NCBI GenBank assembly: GCA_028285545.1
Contig: JANQPA010000114.1
Coordinates: forward strand, 1 to 64,000
DNA: 64,000 nucleotides
DNA from: Saprospiraceae bacterium
GTDB lineage: Bacteria > Bacteroidota > Bacteroidia > Chitinophagales > Saprospiraceae
Direction: 5' to 3'
Part shown: positions 26,005 through 34,924 of the stretch, piece by piece
Layout of the letters: the number at the start of each line of letters is the position of its first letter
Numbering within the stretch: position 1 is the stretch's first letter
Program-made: the position numbers and the translations under genes
Notes under the pieces: generated by a model
Told to the model about the DNA's origin: nothing
The model's database searches: none
The model's input: only the letters and a program-made list of their open reading frames with translations

Positions 26005-27363
26005 TTATTCTTTCTGCTTTTCTTCTCTTTTTAATTTTCCTACAAAATATAGGGCAAAAGGAAGTCCTGTGGCTATAAAGGCTAGGTCAACCAAGGATTT
26101 TTCCCATTCGAAATAACCTCTGATTAGCACTAAACCAATCAATCCTAATAAATAAATAGCAGGAAGGATAGGGTAGAGGGGCATTTTGTAAGAATCCTCT
26201 TCACCTACCTTTTCTCGCCTGAGCTTAAACAAGGCAAGAGTGGTAAAGATGTAAAATATCAACACGGCGAAGGTCATACCCGCTACGATATTTTCAAAAT
26301 TTTGTCGAACCAACAAAATTACAATGGCCCAAACCACATGAGCAATGATCGCTCGGGAAGGAGTTCGGAAGGTCGGATGGATGAAATTAAACCACTGAAA
26401 AAATAGTTTGTCTTTGGCCATAGCATAATACACACGGGGAGCGGTCATCATGGTTCCGTTAATGCTTCCAGAGGCCGAAAACATGACAGAAATGGCGATA
26501 AAAGCAGCCCCGATTGGACCAAATAACCGAATGGCGGCATCAGAAGCAACTATGGTGCTATTGCGAACACCTTCCATTCCCAATACATAATGGTATAAAA
26601 ATATGGTAGAGACATATACAAAAATGATAATGATAATTCCTATAAACAAGCTAGAAGGTATGGTTTTAATAGGGTTTTTCATCTCCCCGGCTGAATATCC
26701 AACCCTGTCCCAACCTAAATAAGAAAATACGATTAGCATCATGGTAGCACCAAACTGAGCAAATGGCCCTAAGGTATTTGAAGCTGGGGTATCAGTGCCC
26801 AGTAAATTGTCCTGACCTTGAACCAGAATGAGGCCTGCTGCCAATAATATAAATAAGCCGCCAACCTTAACAATAGTAGATATGTTTTGAAAAATACTAG
26901 CCTGTTTTATACCCACATAATTCAAACTGCCAATTAATAATATGACCAGTATACTTAAAGCGGTATGCGTGAAATCACTAAGTTCAACAAAATGCTCAAA
27001 ATAATTTACGGTGATGATGGCCAGACCAGCGGCCGGGCTTGTTCTGATGATAAATAATTGAGCCCAGCCGAATATAAAACCAACATATGGGCCAAAAGCA
27101 CGAGTGAGGTATACATATTCCCCCCCCACATTAGGTAAGCGTGTACCCAGCTCAGCATAAATCAGTCCTCCAATGAAAACGAATACCCCAACAAGTACCC
27201 AAAGGGAAATTATACTCATAAAAGTATCCTGGTAGTTGGCAATGATCTGAGGAGTGGAGTAGATGCCTGCTCCCAGGGTAATTCCTATGAGAAGAGTAAT
27301 CCCTTCAAAAAGACCTAATGATCGACGGAGTTTCGGTTGTTCTTTGGTATTGCTGGTACTCAT
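26005..27363 (-). CDS. APC family amino acid permease
   Basis: This 452-aa inner-membrane protein has 12 predicted helices. The helix-1 substrate loop GITLGAGIYSTPQ and the conserved helix-6/7 region (GWDRVGYSAGEMKNP) are typical of the amino acid-polyamine-organocation (LAT/YfnA-like) family. It imports or exchanges an amino acid by proton coupling or antiport. The specificity is not readable, but leucine dehydrogenase nearby on the same strand makes branched-chain substrates plausible. It is divergent from the FG-GAP lipoprotein gene. Confidence 0.92.
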   Translation of the reverse strand: MSTSNTKEQPKLRRSLGLFEGITLLIGITLGAGIYSTPQIIANYQDTFMSIISLWVLVGVFVFIGGLIYAELGTRLPNVGGEYVYLTRAFGPYVGFIFGWAQLFIIRTSPAAGLAIITVNYFEHFVELSDFTHTALSILVILLIGSLNYVGIKQASIFQNISTIVKVGGLFILLAAGLILVQGQDNLLGTDTPASNTLGPFAQFGATMMLIVFSYLGWDRVGYSAGEMKNPIKTIPSSLFIGIIIIIFVYVSTIFLYHYVLGMEGVRNSTIVASDAAIRLFGPIGAAFIAISVMFSASGSINGTMMTAPRVYYAMAKDKLFFQWFNFIHPTFRTPSRAIIAHVVWAIVILLVRQNFENIVAGMTFAVLIFYIFTTLALFKLRREKVGEEDSYKMPLYPILPAIYLLGLIGLVLIRGYFEWEKSLVDLAFIATGLPFALYFVGKLKREEKQKE

Positions 27364-27492
27364 GCTTGTTTGTTCTTACAGGTAAATGATAGGTAAGGTA
27401 AGGACTTGGATTCGTTTTTTGGCAATTAATTTTTTTATTTTGGCAGCAGAAATCACTTTTAAGATCAACAGCTGTTGATAAAAAAATAATTT

Positions 27493-30400
27493 ATGCTATC
27501 ACAAACTATTTTTGCCCTTCGCAGAAATTGGGGATTCCTTTTTGTCTGTTCTCTTCTGTTATGCACTTGTAATGCGCCACAGGAAAAACAAAATGACAAG
27601 CCTACTGAAGCCGAAATTCAACTATTCGAACTTAAACGACCAGGCCAAACAGGACTTGATTTTAAAACCAAAGGCCAAATACTTGATCCAAGAGATAATA
27701 CCGGATTATTATCAGGTGGTTCTGGAGTGGCAGTAGGTGATGTCAATAATGATGGCTTGCCAGATTTGTTTTTTTCTGGTGGATTGAGCAATTCAGCTCT
27801 TTTTATCAATGAAGGAAATCTCAAGTTTCGTGACATAACACAAAGTGCAGGTATTATTGATGCTGGTCCACAGATCGCCCGTTCAGAAGGGGTTAATCTG
27901 GTAGATGTAAATGGCGACGGTTTTCTTGATATCTATATTTTAAAATCTGGAATAAACGGTAATTTTAAAACCCTGCAGTTTAATCGATATGGAGCAAATA
28001 TGCTATTCATCAATCAAGGGAATAACACCTTTAAGGAGCAGGCTGAGAGTTATGGACTTGACCTAATTGGCCTTTCTCAAACTGCTAATTTTTTTGATTA
28101 TGATGCGGACGGAGATTTAGATGTTTACATTGTTCAGACCCCGGAGCCTGGGGCAGCCTTTAGCTTTCCTTATTATAATAAAAAACCAGCCTTTGACCTC
28201 TTAAATGATCAGTTTTTAGAAAATAATGGAACTGGTTTCATTGATGTTCGTGAAAAAGCAGGATTATTATATGAACGCAATGTAGGTTTGAGTGTGTCTG
28301 TTGCAGATGTCAATAATGATGGCTTCTCCGATATTTATGTGGCCAATGACTATTTTGGTAGAGATTTTTTTTATCTGAATAATGGAGATAAAACTTTTTC
28401 TGAAAAACATGCCGAATTTTTCACCAAAGCACCTATGTCAGCTATGGGATCCGATTTTGGTGATATTGATAATGATGGTTGGTTGGATCTTTTTGTAAGC
28501 GAGATGATGCCTGAAACTCATCGAAGACAAAAGCTTAACCTGGTCCCTTTTTCCTTAGAAATATATAATAAACTACTGGCAGAAAAGATACCCCAATATA
28601 CCCGAAATATGCTTCAGCTAAATCGTCAAGGCCAGCATTTTAGAGATATTGGATTATTAGCTGGGGTTCATGCCACTGAATGGAGTTGGGCCTCCATTTT
28701 TTTTGATGCAAATAATGATGGTTATCAGGATCTCTTTGTTGCAAATGGAATCCGAAGGGATATGACCAATATGGATTTTATCAAAAGCAATTATGGAGAA
28801 AAGTATACGGACATGGCTGACCCTCAATTTATGACCAAAGTAAATCCGGATGAAGCCCCTGTTGTTAAAACTTCCAACTTTATTTTCAAAAACACAGGAG
28901 CTTATACCTTTCAAAAAATGAATTCAGCCTGGGGAATGGATCAGCCTGTTCATACTCGCGGAGGCATTTATGCGGACCTGGACAATGATGGAGACCTTGA
29001 TTTAATATTAAATAATATGGAAGAAGGGCCTTTCCTTTATGAAAATAAAGGCAATGATAATTCAGAGAACCATTATTTGCGCTTAAAATTAAAGGCGAAA
29101 GGAAAAAATACCTTTGGCATTGGGGCCAAGGCTGATATTTATTATGGAAATGAAGTACAGACCAATTACATCAGTAGCCAACGAGGATTTCAATCAGGGC
29201 CTGAGCCTGTTATTCACTTCGGCTTAGGCAGGGTCACTAATATTTACAGTGTCATAATCACCTGGCCGGGAGGAGAGTTGCAAAAATTGGAAGATATTTC
29301 AATAGACCAGGTATTAAGTGTTGTGCAAGGACAGGGTGAAAGCAGTAGGCCAGAATTTGCCACTCAATCAGCCACCATTTTTGAAAAGAAAAACAAAGGC
29401 ATTACTTCTCCTCATCAAGAAAGGACCTTCTTGGATTATCGCTTGGAACGACTGTTGGTCAGACAGTATTCCAGAGAAGGACCTGGAATTGCGGTTGCCG
29501 ATGTAAATGCAGATGGAAAAGACGATTGCTACATAGGGGCCCCTGCTGGTAGTCAAGGGACTTTGTATTTGCAAAGGGAAGATGGAAACCTGCTTGCTTC
29601 TCCATCAGCCTCAAATTGGGGTAATCAATCAGCAATTAAGGAAGATATGGGACTTGTTTTCTTTGATGCTAATGGAGACGGAGCGCTTGATTTATATGTG
29701 GCTAGTGGTAGCAGCGAATTTAATGCCGATGCACCTGCATTAGAAGACCAATTATTTTTCAATGATGGTTCTGGCAAGTTTACTTTAGCTCAGGATGCCC
29801 TACCTAAAGAACCAGCTTATTCCTCCACGGTTATAGCTGCCGATTATGATCAGGATGGAGATCAGGACCTTTTTATTGGAGGTCGTCTTACACCTGGAGA
29901 TTTTTCGAAGATTCCCAAATCACAACTATTACAAAACAATAACGGTCAATTTGTGAATGTGACCGAACAGCTAGCCCCCGGATTAGAGACAATTGGCCGG
30001 GTTTGTGCTGCCCTTTGGACAGATGCTGATAACGATGATGATCTGGATCTGGCCGTAATTGGGGAATGGATGCCTTTTACGATTTTTTATAATAATAATG
30101 GAAATTTTGTGTCTGAGGCTGCAACAGACTCTGAAGGCTGGTGGAATTCATTAACTGGAGCAGACATCGATAATGATGGTGATATCGATTATATAGCCGG
30201 AAACCATGGATTAAACTCCATTTTTCAGGCTGAAAAAGAAAAACCACTGACCCTTCTTGTGGGTGACTTTGACAATAATGGAAAAAGTGACCCGGTTGTA
30301 TTTAAATACACAGATGAAGTCAACGCCCCATTTGTGAATAGAGATATTTTTACCAGCCAGATGCCCTATTTTAATAATCGATTCTACAGTTTTGAAAATT

Positions 30401-31029
30401 ATGCGGATGCTCAATACAATAATTTATTCAATGAGCAACAGCTGACTGAGGCCAAAACGAACTTTGTATACGAACTGAAATCCTGTGTTTTTATTAATAA
30501 TGGAGGGTCTTTTACAAAGTTACCTTTACCTGTGGAGGCTCAAATGGCACCTGTGTATGGTATACTAGCTCAAGATTTTAATTTGGATGGCAAACTGGAT
30601 CTGCTGCTTACCGGAAATACTTATTCAAATCATTATGAATATGGTAGTATCGATGCATTAGGTGGCTTACTATTAACTGGAAAAGGAAATGGAGAATTTA
30701 GTGCTATTCCAACTTCTGAAAGTGGATTTGAAATTTCAGGAGATGCTAAATCACTCAGCCTATTGTCGGTTTCTGAGGGAAAAAATCTGATCCTGGTGGG
30801 GCGAAATAATGCTAGTCATCTGACTTTTGAATGGAGTGCTGATTTCGAAAATATACCTGCTCCATTGGAGGCCAATTATGCCATTATTGAATTAGTGGAT
30901 GGAAGTGTTCGCAAGGAAGAACTTTATCGTGGAAGCGGTTATTTATCTCAATCAAGCAGGAGTATTATTAAAAATCAATCAATATCAAAGATTCGTTTTT
31001 TTAAAGGAGAAGAGCTTTTGGAACAATAA
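27493..31029 (+). CDS. FG-GAP/VCBS repeat lipoprotein with ASPIC/UnbV domain (CRTAC1-like)
   Basis: This 1178-aa surface lipoprotein has a signal sequence with a candidate lipobox Cys in LLCTC (about residue 26). It contains about 14 calcium-loop repeats of the form DxNxDGxxDL (such as DVNNDGLPDLF, DYDADGDLDVY, DLDNDGDLDLI), which mark blades of beta-propellers. A central ASPIC/UnbV segment (about 545-620; SSQRGFQSGPEPVIHFGLG, ITWPGGELQ) divides two propeller halves. These CRTAC-like proteins are common in marine Bacteroidota, often near SusCD systems, and are thought to bind calcium and partners at the surface. No enzymatic residues are seen. It is a single gene, ending at a strong hairpin it shares with the convergent haloperoxidase gene. 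Confidence 0.92.
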   Translation: MLSQTIFALRRNWGFLFVCSLLLCTCNAPQEKQNDKPTEAEIQLFELKRPGQTGLDFKTKGQILDPRDNTGLLSGGSGVAVGDVNNDGLPDLFFSGGLSNSALFINEGNLKFRDITQSAGIIDAGPQIARSEGVNLVDVNGDGFLDIYILKSGINGNFKTLQFNRYGANMLFINQGNNTFKEQAESYGLDLIGLSQTANFFDYDADGDLDVYIVQTPEPGAAFSFPYYNKKPAFDLLNDQFLENNGTGFIDVREKAGLLYERNVGLSVSVADVNNDGFSDIYVANDYFGRDFFYLNNGDKTFSEKHAEFFTKAPMSAMGSDFGDIDNDGWLDLFVSEMMPETHRRQKLNLVPFSLEIYNKLLAEKIPQYTRNMLQLNRQGQHFRDIGLLAGVHATEWSWASIFFDANNDGYQDLFVANGIRRDMTNMDFIKSNYGEKYTDMADPQFMTKVNPDEAPVVKTSNFIFKNTGAYTFQKMNSAWGMDQPVHTRGGIYADLDNDGDLDLILNNMEEGPFLYENKGNDNSENHYLRLKLKAKGKNTFGIGAKADIYYGNEVQTNYISSQRGFQSGPEPVIHFGLGRVTNIYSVIITWPGGELQKLEDISIDQVLSVVQGQGESSRPEFATQSATIFEKKNKGITSPHQERTFLDYRLERLLVRQYSREGPGIAVADVNADGKDDCYIGAPAGSQGTLYLQREDGNLLASPSASNWGNQSAIKEDMGLVFFDANGDGALDLYVASGSSEFNADAPALEDQLFFNDGSGKFTLAQDALPKEPAYSSTVIAADYDQDGDQDLFIGGRLTPGDFSKIPKSQLLQNNNGQFVNVTEQLAPGLETIGRVCAALWTDADNDDDLDLAVIGEWMPFTIFYNNNGNFVSEAATDSEGWWNSLTGADIDNDGDIDYIAGNHGLNSIFQAEKEKPLTLLVGDFDNNGKSDPVVFKYTDEVNAPFVNRDIFTSQMPYFNNRFYSFENYADAQYNNLFNEQQLTEAKTNFVYELKSCVFINNGGSFTKLPLPVEAQMAPVYGILAQDFNLDGKLDLLLTGNTYSNHYEYGSIDALGGLLLTGKGNGEFSAIPTSESGFEISGDAKSLSLLSVSEGKNLILVGRNNASHLTFEWSADFENIPAPLEANYAIIELVDGSVRKEELYRGSGYLSQSSRSIIKNQSISKIRFFKGEELLEQ

Positions 31030-31034
31030 ATGTA

Positions 31035-31073
31035 GGTAGATCATTGAGGCATTCAGCGCCTCAATGATCTACC
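31035..31073. terminator. 16-bp perfect hairpin overlapping the haloperoxidase stop
   Basis: Arms 31035-31050 and 31058-31073 pair perfectly over 16 bp with a 7-nt loop. The right arm contains the stop codon and last four codons of the minus-strand gene. No long T run follows on the plus strand, but on either strand this is a strong block to polymerase between convergent genes. Confidence 0.8.
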
Positions 31074-32395
31074 AACATTTTTGAATTAACCAGTACGCCC
31101 AATCTCTTTCCTTGTTCAAAACCAATATCGCAGGCAAAGGTATAATGAATACCACCCAATAATCTACTTTTTGCAGCTTCTTCAGCCGCTTCCCAGAAAT
31201 TATTAAAAGACTTGGGAGGCAATCCAAACATCACATTGGTATCATCATAAAAAGAGGTTTCACCATATTCCTCAGCTAAAACAGAGGCAGCCACAGCAGA
31301 AATGAGGCTGTGAGCACTTGTAAACTCTGGAAATGGCGGAGATTCCAGTTTGGGAAGCCAGTCCGGATCGATATGTTTGTTGATATAAGTTTCTGGTCGC
31401 ATCAGATGATGAGAATATTTGGTGTCCCAGGCAGCAATAAAACCATCCGCCATTCCTGCACTAAGTTTGGCATAGGTTTGACAGGATTGGGTCAGAGATC
31501 GATTCATTTTCTGACTGACAATGCTGTGGATGCCAATCCAGTGTCCACCAGGGGTGTTTTGTTTCCGCACCTTCATAACATGACCTTCAATCATAGTAGG
31601 CCCCGGATTACAATCCCAATAAACGGCTATTTCAATATCCTCCTCATTGGCTGCATTGACAATTTGGTAAACCTCTTCGGCAGCTTCATAGAAGGGAGAA
31701 TTTCTTTGTTCGCTAAAATCTATAGGCATATCCACTCGAAATTGACTTGCTGAATCCATGACAAAGGGACGAAGTTTATTCCAATGTGGTTCAAGGGCTT
31801 CAGCATAAATCGGCTGCGTAGCTTCCCAGGCATAATTAACTTGTAAAGGCTCATATTTTGGCATGGTCCTGGTCTGGATATAACCATCATTATCTGCCCA
31901 CTGATTAATGTGCTGTGCAATTTGTTGTCCAAGATCAAGTGATCGATCAAATAAATCCTGATCGGGATAAGCCAGCCTTAGGGTATCTGTCATTTGTTGG
32001 AAAACCGAATCCAGCAGAAAATCTCTGTAAACATGATGTTTCGCAACCTCACAAAAACTTTTGATCATGGCAATTTCAAGGAATGCTTCATTAGATTCAG
32101 GCATAAAATTGATTGGATCCAGGCCATTTAAGGATCCCGCTAGTGATGGAAGTTCTGTATCCATCAATCTCACCGTTTCATAAGCAGCTATATTGCTATA
32201 GGCATAGATCCGGCTCGCTACTGGAGGAGGAAATAAATCTTCCGAGATCACTGAAATTAAGGCATGATTAAGTTGATGAATTAAATGGGATTTTTGTTGG
32301 TTGGCCTCTTCAGCTGAGTACTTTTGAGTTTTATCATTTGCTACTTGACATGCCCACAAGGATAGCAGTAGGGCTATATAAAAAGTTTTTTTCAT
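31061..32395 (-). CDS. vanadium-dependent haloperoxidase-like lipoprotein (PAP2 fold)
   Basis: This 444-aa lipoprotein has a signal ending in LWAC. The helical domain matches vanadium haloperoxidase/PAP2 proteins. The vanadate pocket is nearly complete: Lys and Arg seven apart in KYSHHLMRPETYI, Ser and His in TSAHS, and Arg and His six apart in RLLGGIHY with a following Asp. The one change is Ala for Gly in the usual SGH motif. Known members either oxidise halides with peroxide or act as acid phosphatases; both remain possible. It lies outside the inner membrane, anchored by lipid. Its last codons form one arm of the hairpin shared with the convergent FG-GAP gene. Confidence 0.9.
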   Translation of the reverse strand: MKKTFYIALLLSLWACQVANDKTQKYSAEEANQQKSHLIHQLNHALISVISEDLFPPPVASRIYAYSNIAAYETVRLMDTELPSLAGSLNGLDPINFMPESNEAFLEIAMIKSFCEVAKHHVYRDFLLDSVFQQMTDTLRLAYPDQDLFDRSLDLGQQIAQHINQWADNDGYIQTRTMPKYEPLQVNYAWEATQPIYAEALEPHWNKLRPFVMDSASQFRVDMPIDFSEQRNSPFYEAAEEVYQIVNAANEEDIEIAVYWDCNPGPTMIEGHVMKVRKQNTPGGHWIGIHSIVSQKMNRSLTQSCQTYAKLSAGMADGFIAAWDTKYSHHLMRPETYINKHIDPDWLPKLESPPFPEFTSAHSLISAVAASVLAEEYGETSFYDDTNVMFGLPPKSFNNFWEAAEEAAKSRLLGGIHYTFACDIGFEQGKRLGVLVNSKMLVDH

Positions 32396-32480
32396 GTTGT
32401 ATTTGTTATTTGTCGGGTGTTCAAATGTAAAAATAATCCTGAAAATTGGAGGAGATCAACTATATTTATTTATCTAATTA

Positions 32481-32505
32481 ACTCAAGTTGTGATGCAACT
32501 TGAGT
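32481..32505. repeat. palindrome CAAGTTG-n-CAACTTG, first copy
   Basis: A perfect 10-bp stem (32481-32490 with 32496-32505) has a 5-nt loop. It is paired with a shorter relative 136 bp to the right, and a longer one lies at 62024-62072. Confidence 0.75.
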
Positions 32506-32640
32506 GACGAAAGTAAAATGTAACTACCTATGGTAGTCAGGGAAGTAGAAAGATTTTTTACTTTTTATCAAAAAATATAAACCAATTATGAGGAATAAAG
32601 GTATTTGTCCTTCTACTTTATACTTTTTACCTGATACCCT

Positions 32641-32657
32641 AAGTTGCATCGCAACTT
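32641..32657. repeat. palindrome AAGTTGC-n-GCAACTT, second copy
   Basis: A 7-bp stem (32641-32647 with 32651-32657) has a 3-nt loop. It lies 25 bp before the DUF1295 gene. The DNA between this and the first copy is AT-rich with the phrase ACTTTTTACC just before the palindrome, as at the 62-kb copy. Confidence 0.7.
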
Positions 32658-32681
32658 GGATTTATTAATCTATTATCATTT

Positions 32682-33596
32682 ATGTGGAAAACCGTCCTTT
32701 TTCTTGTTTTTACGCTAATAATTGTACCAATCGTTGCTTTTTACTTTGGAGAGGCCCTTACTGATATTCAAGTTTTAAGCCTGCAGAACCTGGCAATAGT
32801 ATACCTGAGTTCTGCTTTGCTTTGTTTTTTGGTAAGCACCCTCAGCAAAAATTATAGTCAGGTGGATAAGCTTTGGAGTATTATGCCTATTCTATATGCC
32901 TGGATGGTAGTTTATTACTCTGAGTTCGAACCCAGGATAATATTAATGGCCATTCTGGTAAGTATATGGGGTATCAGATTAACCTATAATTTTTCCAGAA
33001 GAGGGGGGTATTCCTGGAAGTTTTGGACTGGTGAAGAAGATTATCGATGGGCAATTTTAAGAGCTAAACCCGAATTTCAGCCCTCCTGGAAATGGATTCT
33101 TTTTAACCTGTTTTTTATCTCTTTGTATCAAATGGGGCTTATTTTACTCATGACCCTTCCCATTGTCAAAAGTATGGATGGAGGCTCCCTGCATGTGGTA
33201 GATGTTGTTCTTGCTATTTTGACTCTTATCTTTATCCTGATCGAAACCATAGCGGATCAACAGCAGTGGGTCTACCAAAAAGAAAAATATCGCAGAATTC
33301 AAATGGATGAACAATTAGATGGCATTTATGAGAAAGGATTTACTCATAAAGGACTATGGGCCAAGGTACGACATCCCAATTATTCTGGTGAACAAGGTGT
33401 TTGGATAATTTTTTATTTCTTTAGTGTATCGGCTGGAGGTCATTGGATTAATTGGTCTATTATCGGATGCTTACTATTATTAATCTTATTCAAAGCAAGC
33501 TCAGACTTTAGTGAAGAAATTACTTCCGCAAAATACCCTGAATACAAAGAATATCAGAAGAAGGTGCCCCGGTTTATCCCCCGCTTATGGCCCTAA
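32682..33596 (+). CDS. DUF1295 / steroid 5-alpha-reductase-like membrane protein
   Basis: This 304-aa protein has about seven membrane helices. It belongs to the DUF1295 branch of the ICMT/steroid reductase superfamily. The C-terminal conserved motif is GLWAKVRHPNYSGEQGVW (about 225-242), with KYPEYKEYQKKVPRFIP at the end, which in relatives helps to bind NADPH or SAM. It probably reduces or methylates a lipid or isoprenoid in the membrane; the substrate is unknown. It is followed after 91 bp by the DUF3095 gene on the same strand, which may be separate. Confidence 0.9.
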   Translation: MWKTVLFLVFTLIIVPIVAFYFGEALTDIQVLSLQNLAIVYLSSALLCFLVSTLSKNYSQVDKLWSIMPILYAWMVVYYSEFEPRIILMAILVSIWGIRLTYNFSRRGGYSWKFWTGEEDYRWAILRAKPEFQPSWKWILFNLFFISLYQMGLILLMTLPIVKSMDGGSLHVVDVVLAILTLIFILIETIADQQQWVYQKEKYRRIQMDEQLDGIYEKGFTHKGLWAKVRHPNYSGEQGVWIIFYFFSVSAGGHWINWSIIGCLLLLILFKASSDFSEEITSAKYPEYKEYQKKVPRFIPRLWP

Positions 33597-33687
33597 TATA
33601 GGAGAGATAAAAGCTAAGTAAAGTCCTGAATTGTTAACATAATCCCTGGCAAAAACTATTAACCAATAACGAATAACCAATTGAAAA

Positions 33688-34845
33688 ATGCAAAATGACG
33701 CTCAATTTTATTTGAATTTGCCCCTACACAAAATAAGTGTAAGTCAATTGCTTCGCAATGAAGAGTCTTTTTGCGATGTACCTGGTGACTGGCATATCGT
33801 TATTACTGATATAAAAAACTCTACTCGTGCAGTAATGGATGGAAAGCACCAATTGGTTAATTTGGTAGCTACAGGAAGTATCATTTCCACAGTTAATATT
33901 GCAAGAAAAGAAAAGACCATGTTGCCATTCTTTTTTGGGGGGGATGGTGCCACTTTGTTGGTTCCTGGAACCTTAAGAGATGAAGTTCTTGTGGCATTGA
34001 TAGAGCATCAAAAAAATACCCAGGAGAACTTTCAGCTTGATCTTCGGGTAGGGTGTATGAAAGTTTCAGAAGTTTACAAGCAAAATCAATTGCTAAAAAT
34101 TGCCAAAGTGGAATTGGAAGAGGGTCTGGACATCCCTATAGTATTAGGTAATGGCTTGAGGTATGCGGAGGAGATCATTAAAAATGAAAAGTATGAAGCT
34201 GATTTACCCCAATCAGATTTATCCATCCTTAACCTACAAGGGATGGAATGTCGATGGGATAAAATCGAACCTCCGGAAAAAAGACTGGAAGTAGTTTGTT
34301 TGTTAGTAGATGTGAAAGAAGAAAAATTTCAAAGACCTGTTTTTCAAAAAGTCCTGGAAGCCATTGATCAAATTTATGGACCTCAGCAAAATCGCAATCC
34401 CATCTCTACGCAGCAACTTAATCTAGATGCATCTTTTCAAAAGATCAGTACTGAAATGAGAGTTAAATTTGGACGCTTTAAACTTTTTTATCTGTTAAAA
34501 AACTGGCTGCTCACCGCCTTGGCCAAAACCTATTTTGTTGTTAATGAACGCGGAAAAAGGTATTTAAAGCAATTGGTAGAATGGTCAGATACCCTTGTTA
34601 TTGATGGACGTATTAATACCGTAATTACCGGCAATTTAAAGCAAAGAGAGAAATTGATGGCCGTGCTGGATCAAATGGAAAAAGAAGGGGACTTAATTTA
34701 TGGGATTTTCGTTAGCCCGGAAAGTGTTATGTCCTGTTACATTAGAAGACAGGACAATCAACACATTCATTTTGTTGATGGATCTGAAGGAGGATATACA
34801 ATGGCGGCAGGTATGCTAAAAGAGAAACTTAGACAGAGAAAATAA
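33688..34845 (+). CDS. DUF3095 protein with nucleotide-cyclase-like motifs
   Basis: This 385-aa protein matches DUF3095. Its front half resembles the class III nucleotidyl cyclase homology domain. A metal-binding Asp motif TDIKNST (Asp41) and a second GGDGATL (Asp86) are 45 residues apart, close to the spacing of the two metal aspartates in class III cyclases. GNGLRYAEE near 152 sits where GxxVNxAAR normally lies. The C-terminal half ends SEGGYTMAAGMLKEK and is specific to the family. There is no membrane helix, so it is cytoplasmic. Whether it makes a cyclic nucleotide is unknown; the substitution in the transition-state motif could mean it does not. Confidence 0.85.
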   Translation: MQNDAQFYLNLPLHKISVSQLLRNEESFCDVPGDWHIVITDIKNSTRAVMDGKHQLVNLVATGSIISTVNIARKEKTMLPFFFGGDGATLLVPGTLRDEVLVALIEHQKNTQENFQLDLRVGCMKVSEVYKQNQLLKIAKVELEEGLDIPIVLGNGLRYAEEIIKNEKYEADLPQSDLSILNLQGMECRWDKIEPPEKRLEVVCLLVDVKEEKFQRPVFQKVLEAIDQIYGPQQNRNPISTQQLNLDASFQKISTEMRVKFGRFKLFYLLKNWLLTALAKTYFVVNERGKRYLKQLVEWSDTLVIDGRINTVITGNLKQREKLMAVLDQMEKEGDLIYGIFVSPESVMSCYIRRQDNQHIHFVDGSEGGYTMAAGMLKEKLRQRK

Positions 34846-34924
34846 TTTCAATTATTTTTCTGGTTCTTGAATCCAAATGCCAGACTAGTGATGTCTATAG
34901 GGGTATAAATTAAAAACAAGAACC

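Noticed and set aside
28657-28914. 85-codon frame inside the FG-GAP gene
   Set aside because: It is antisense to calcium-loop repeats that are clearly coding.
31310-31753. 147-codon frame opposite the haloperoxidase gene
   Set aside because: The other strand carries the conserved vanadate-site motifs, so this is its shadow.
32506-32640. Insertion sequence between the two palindromes
   Set aside because: The block is 136 bp with no transposase and no clear target-site duplication, so only a small non-autonomous element remains possible.
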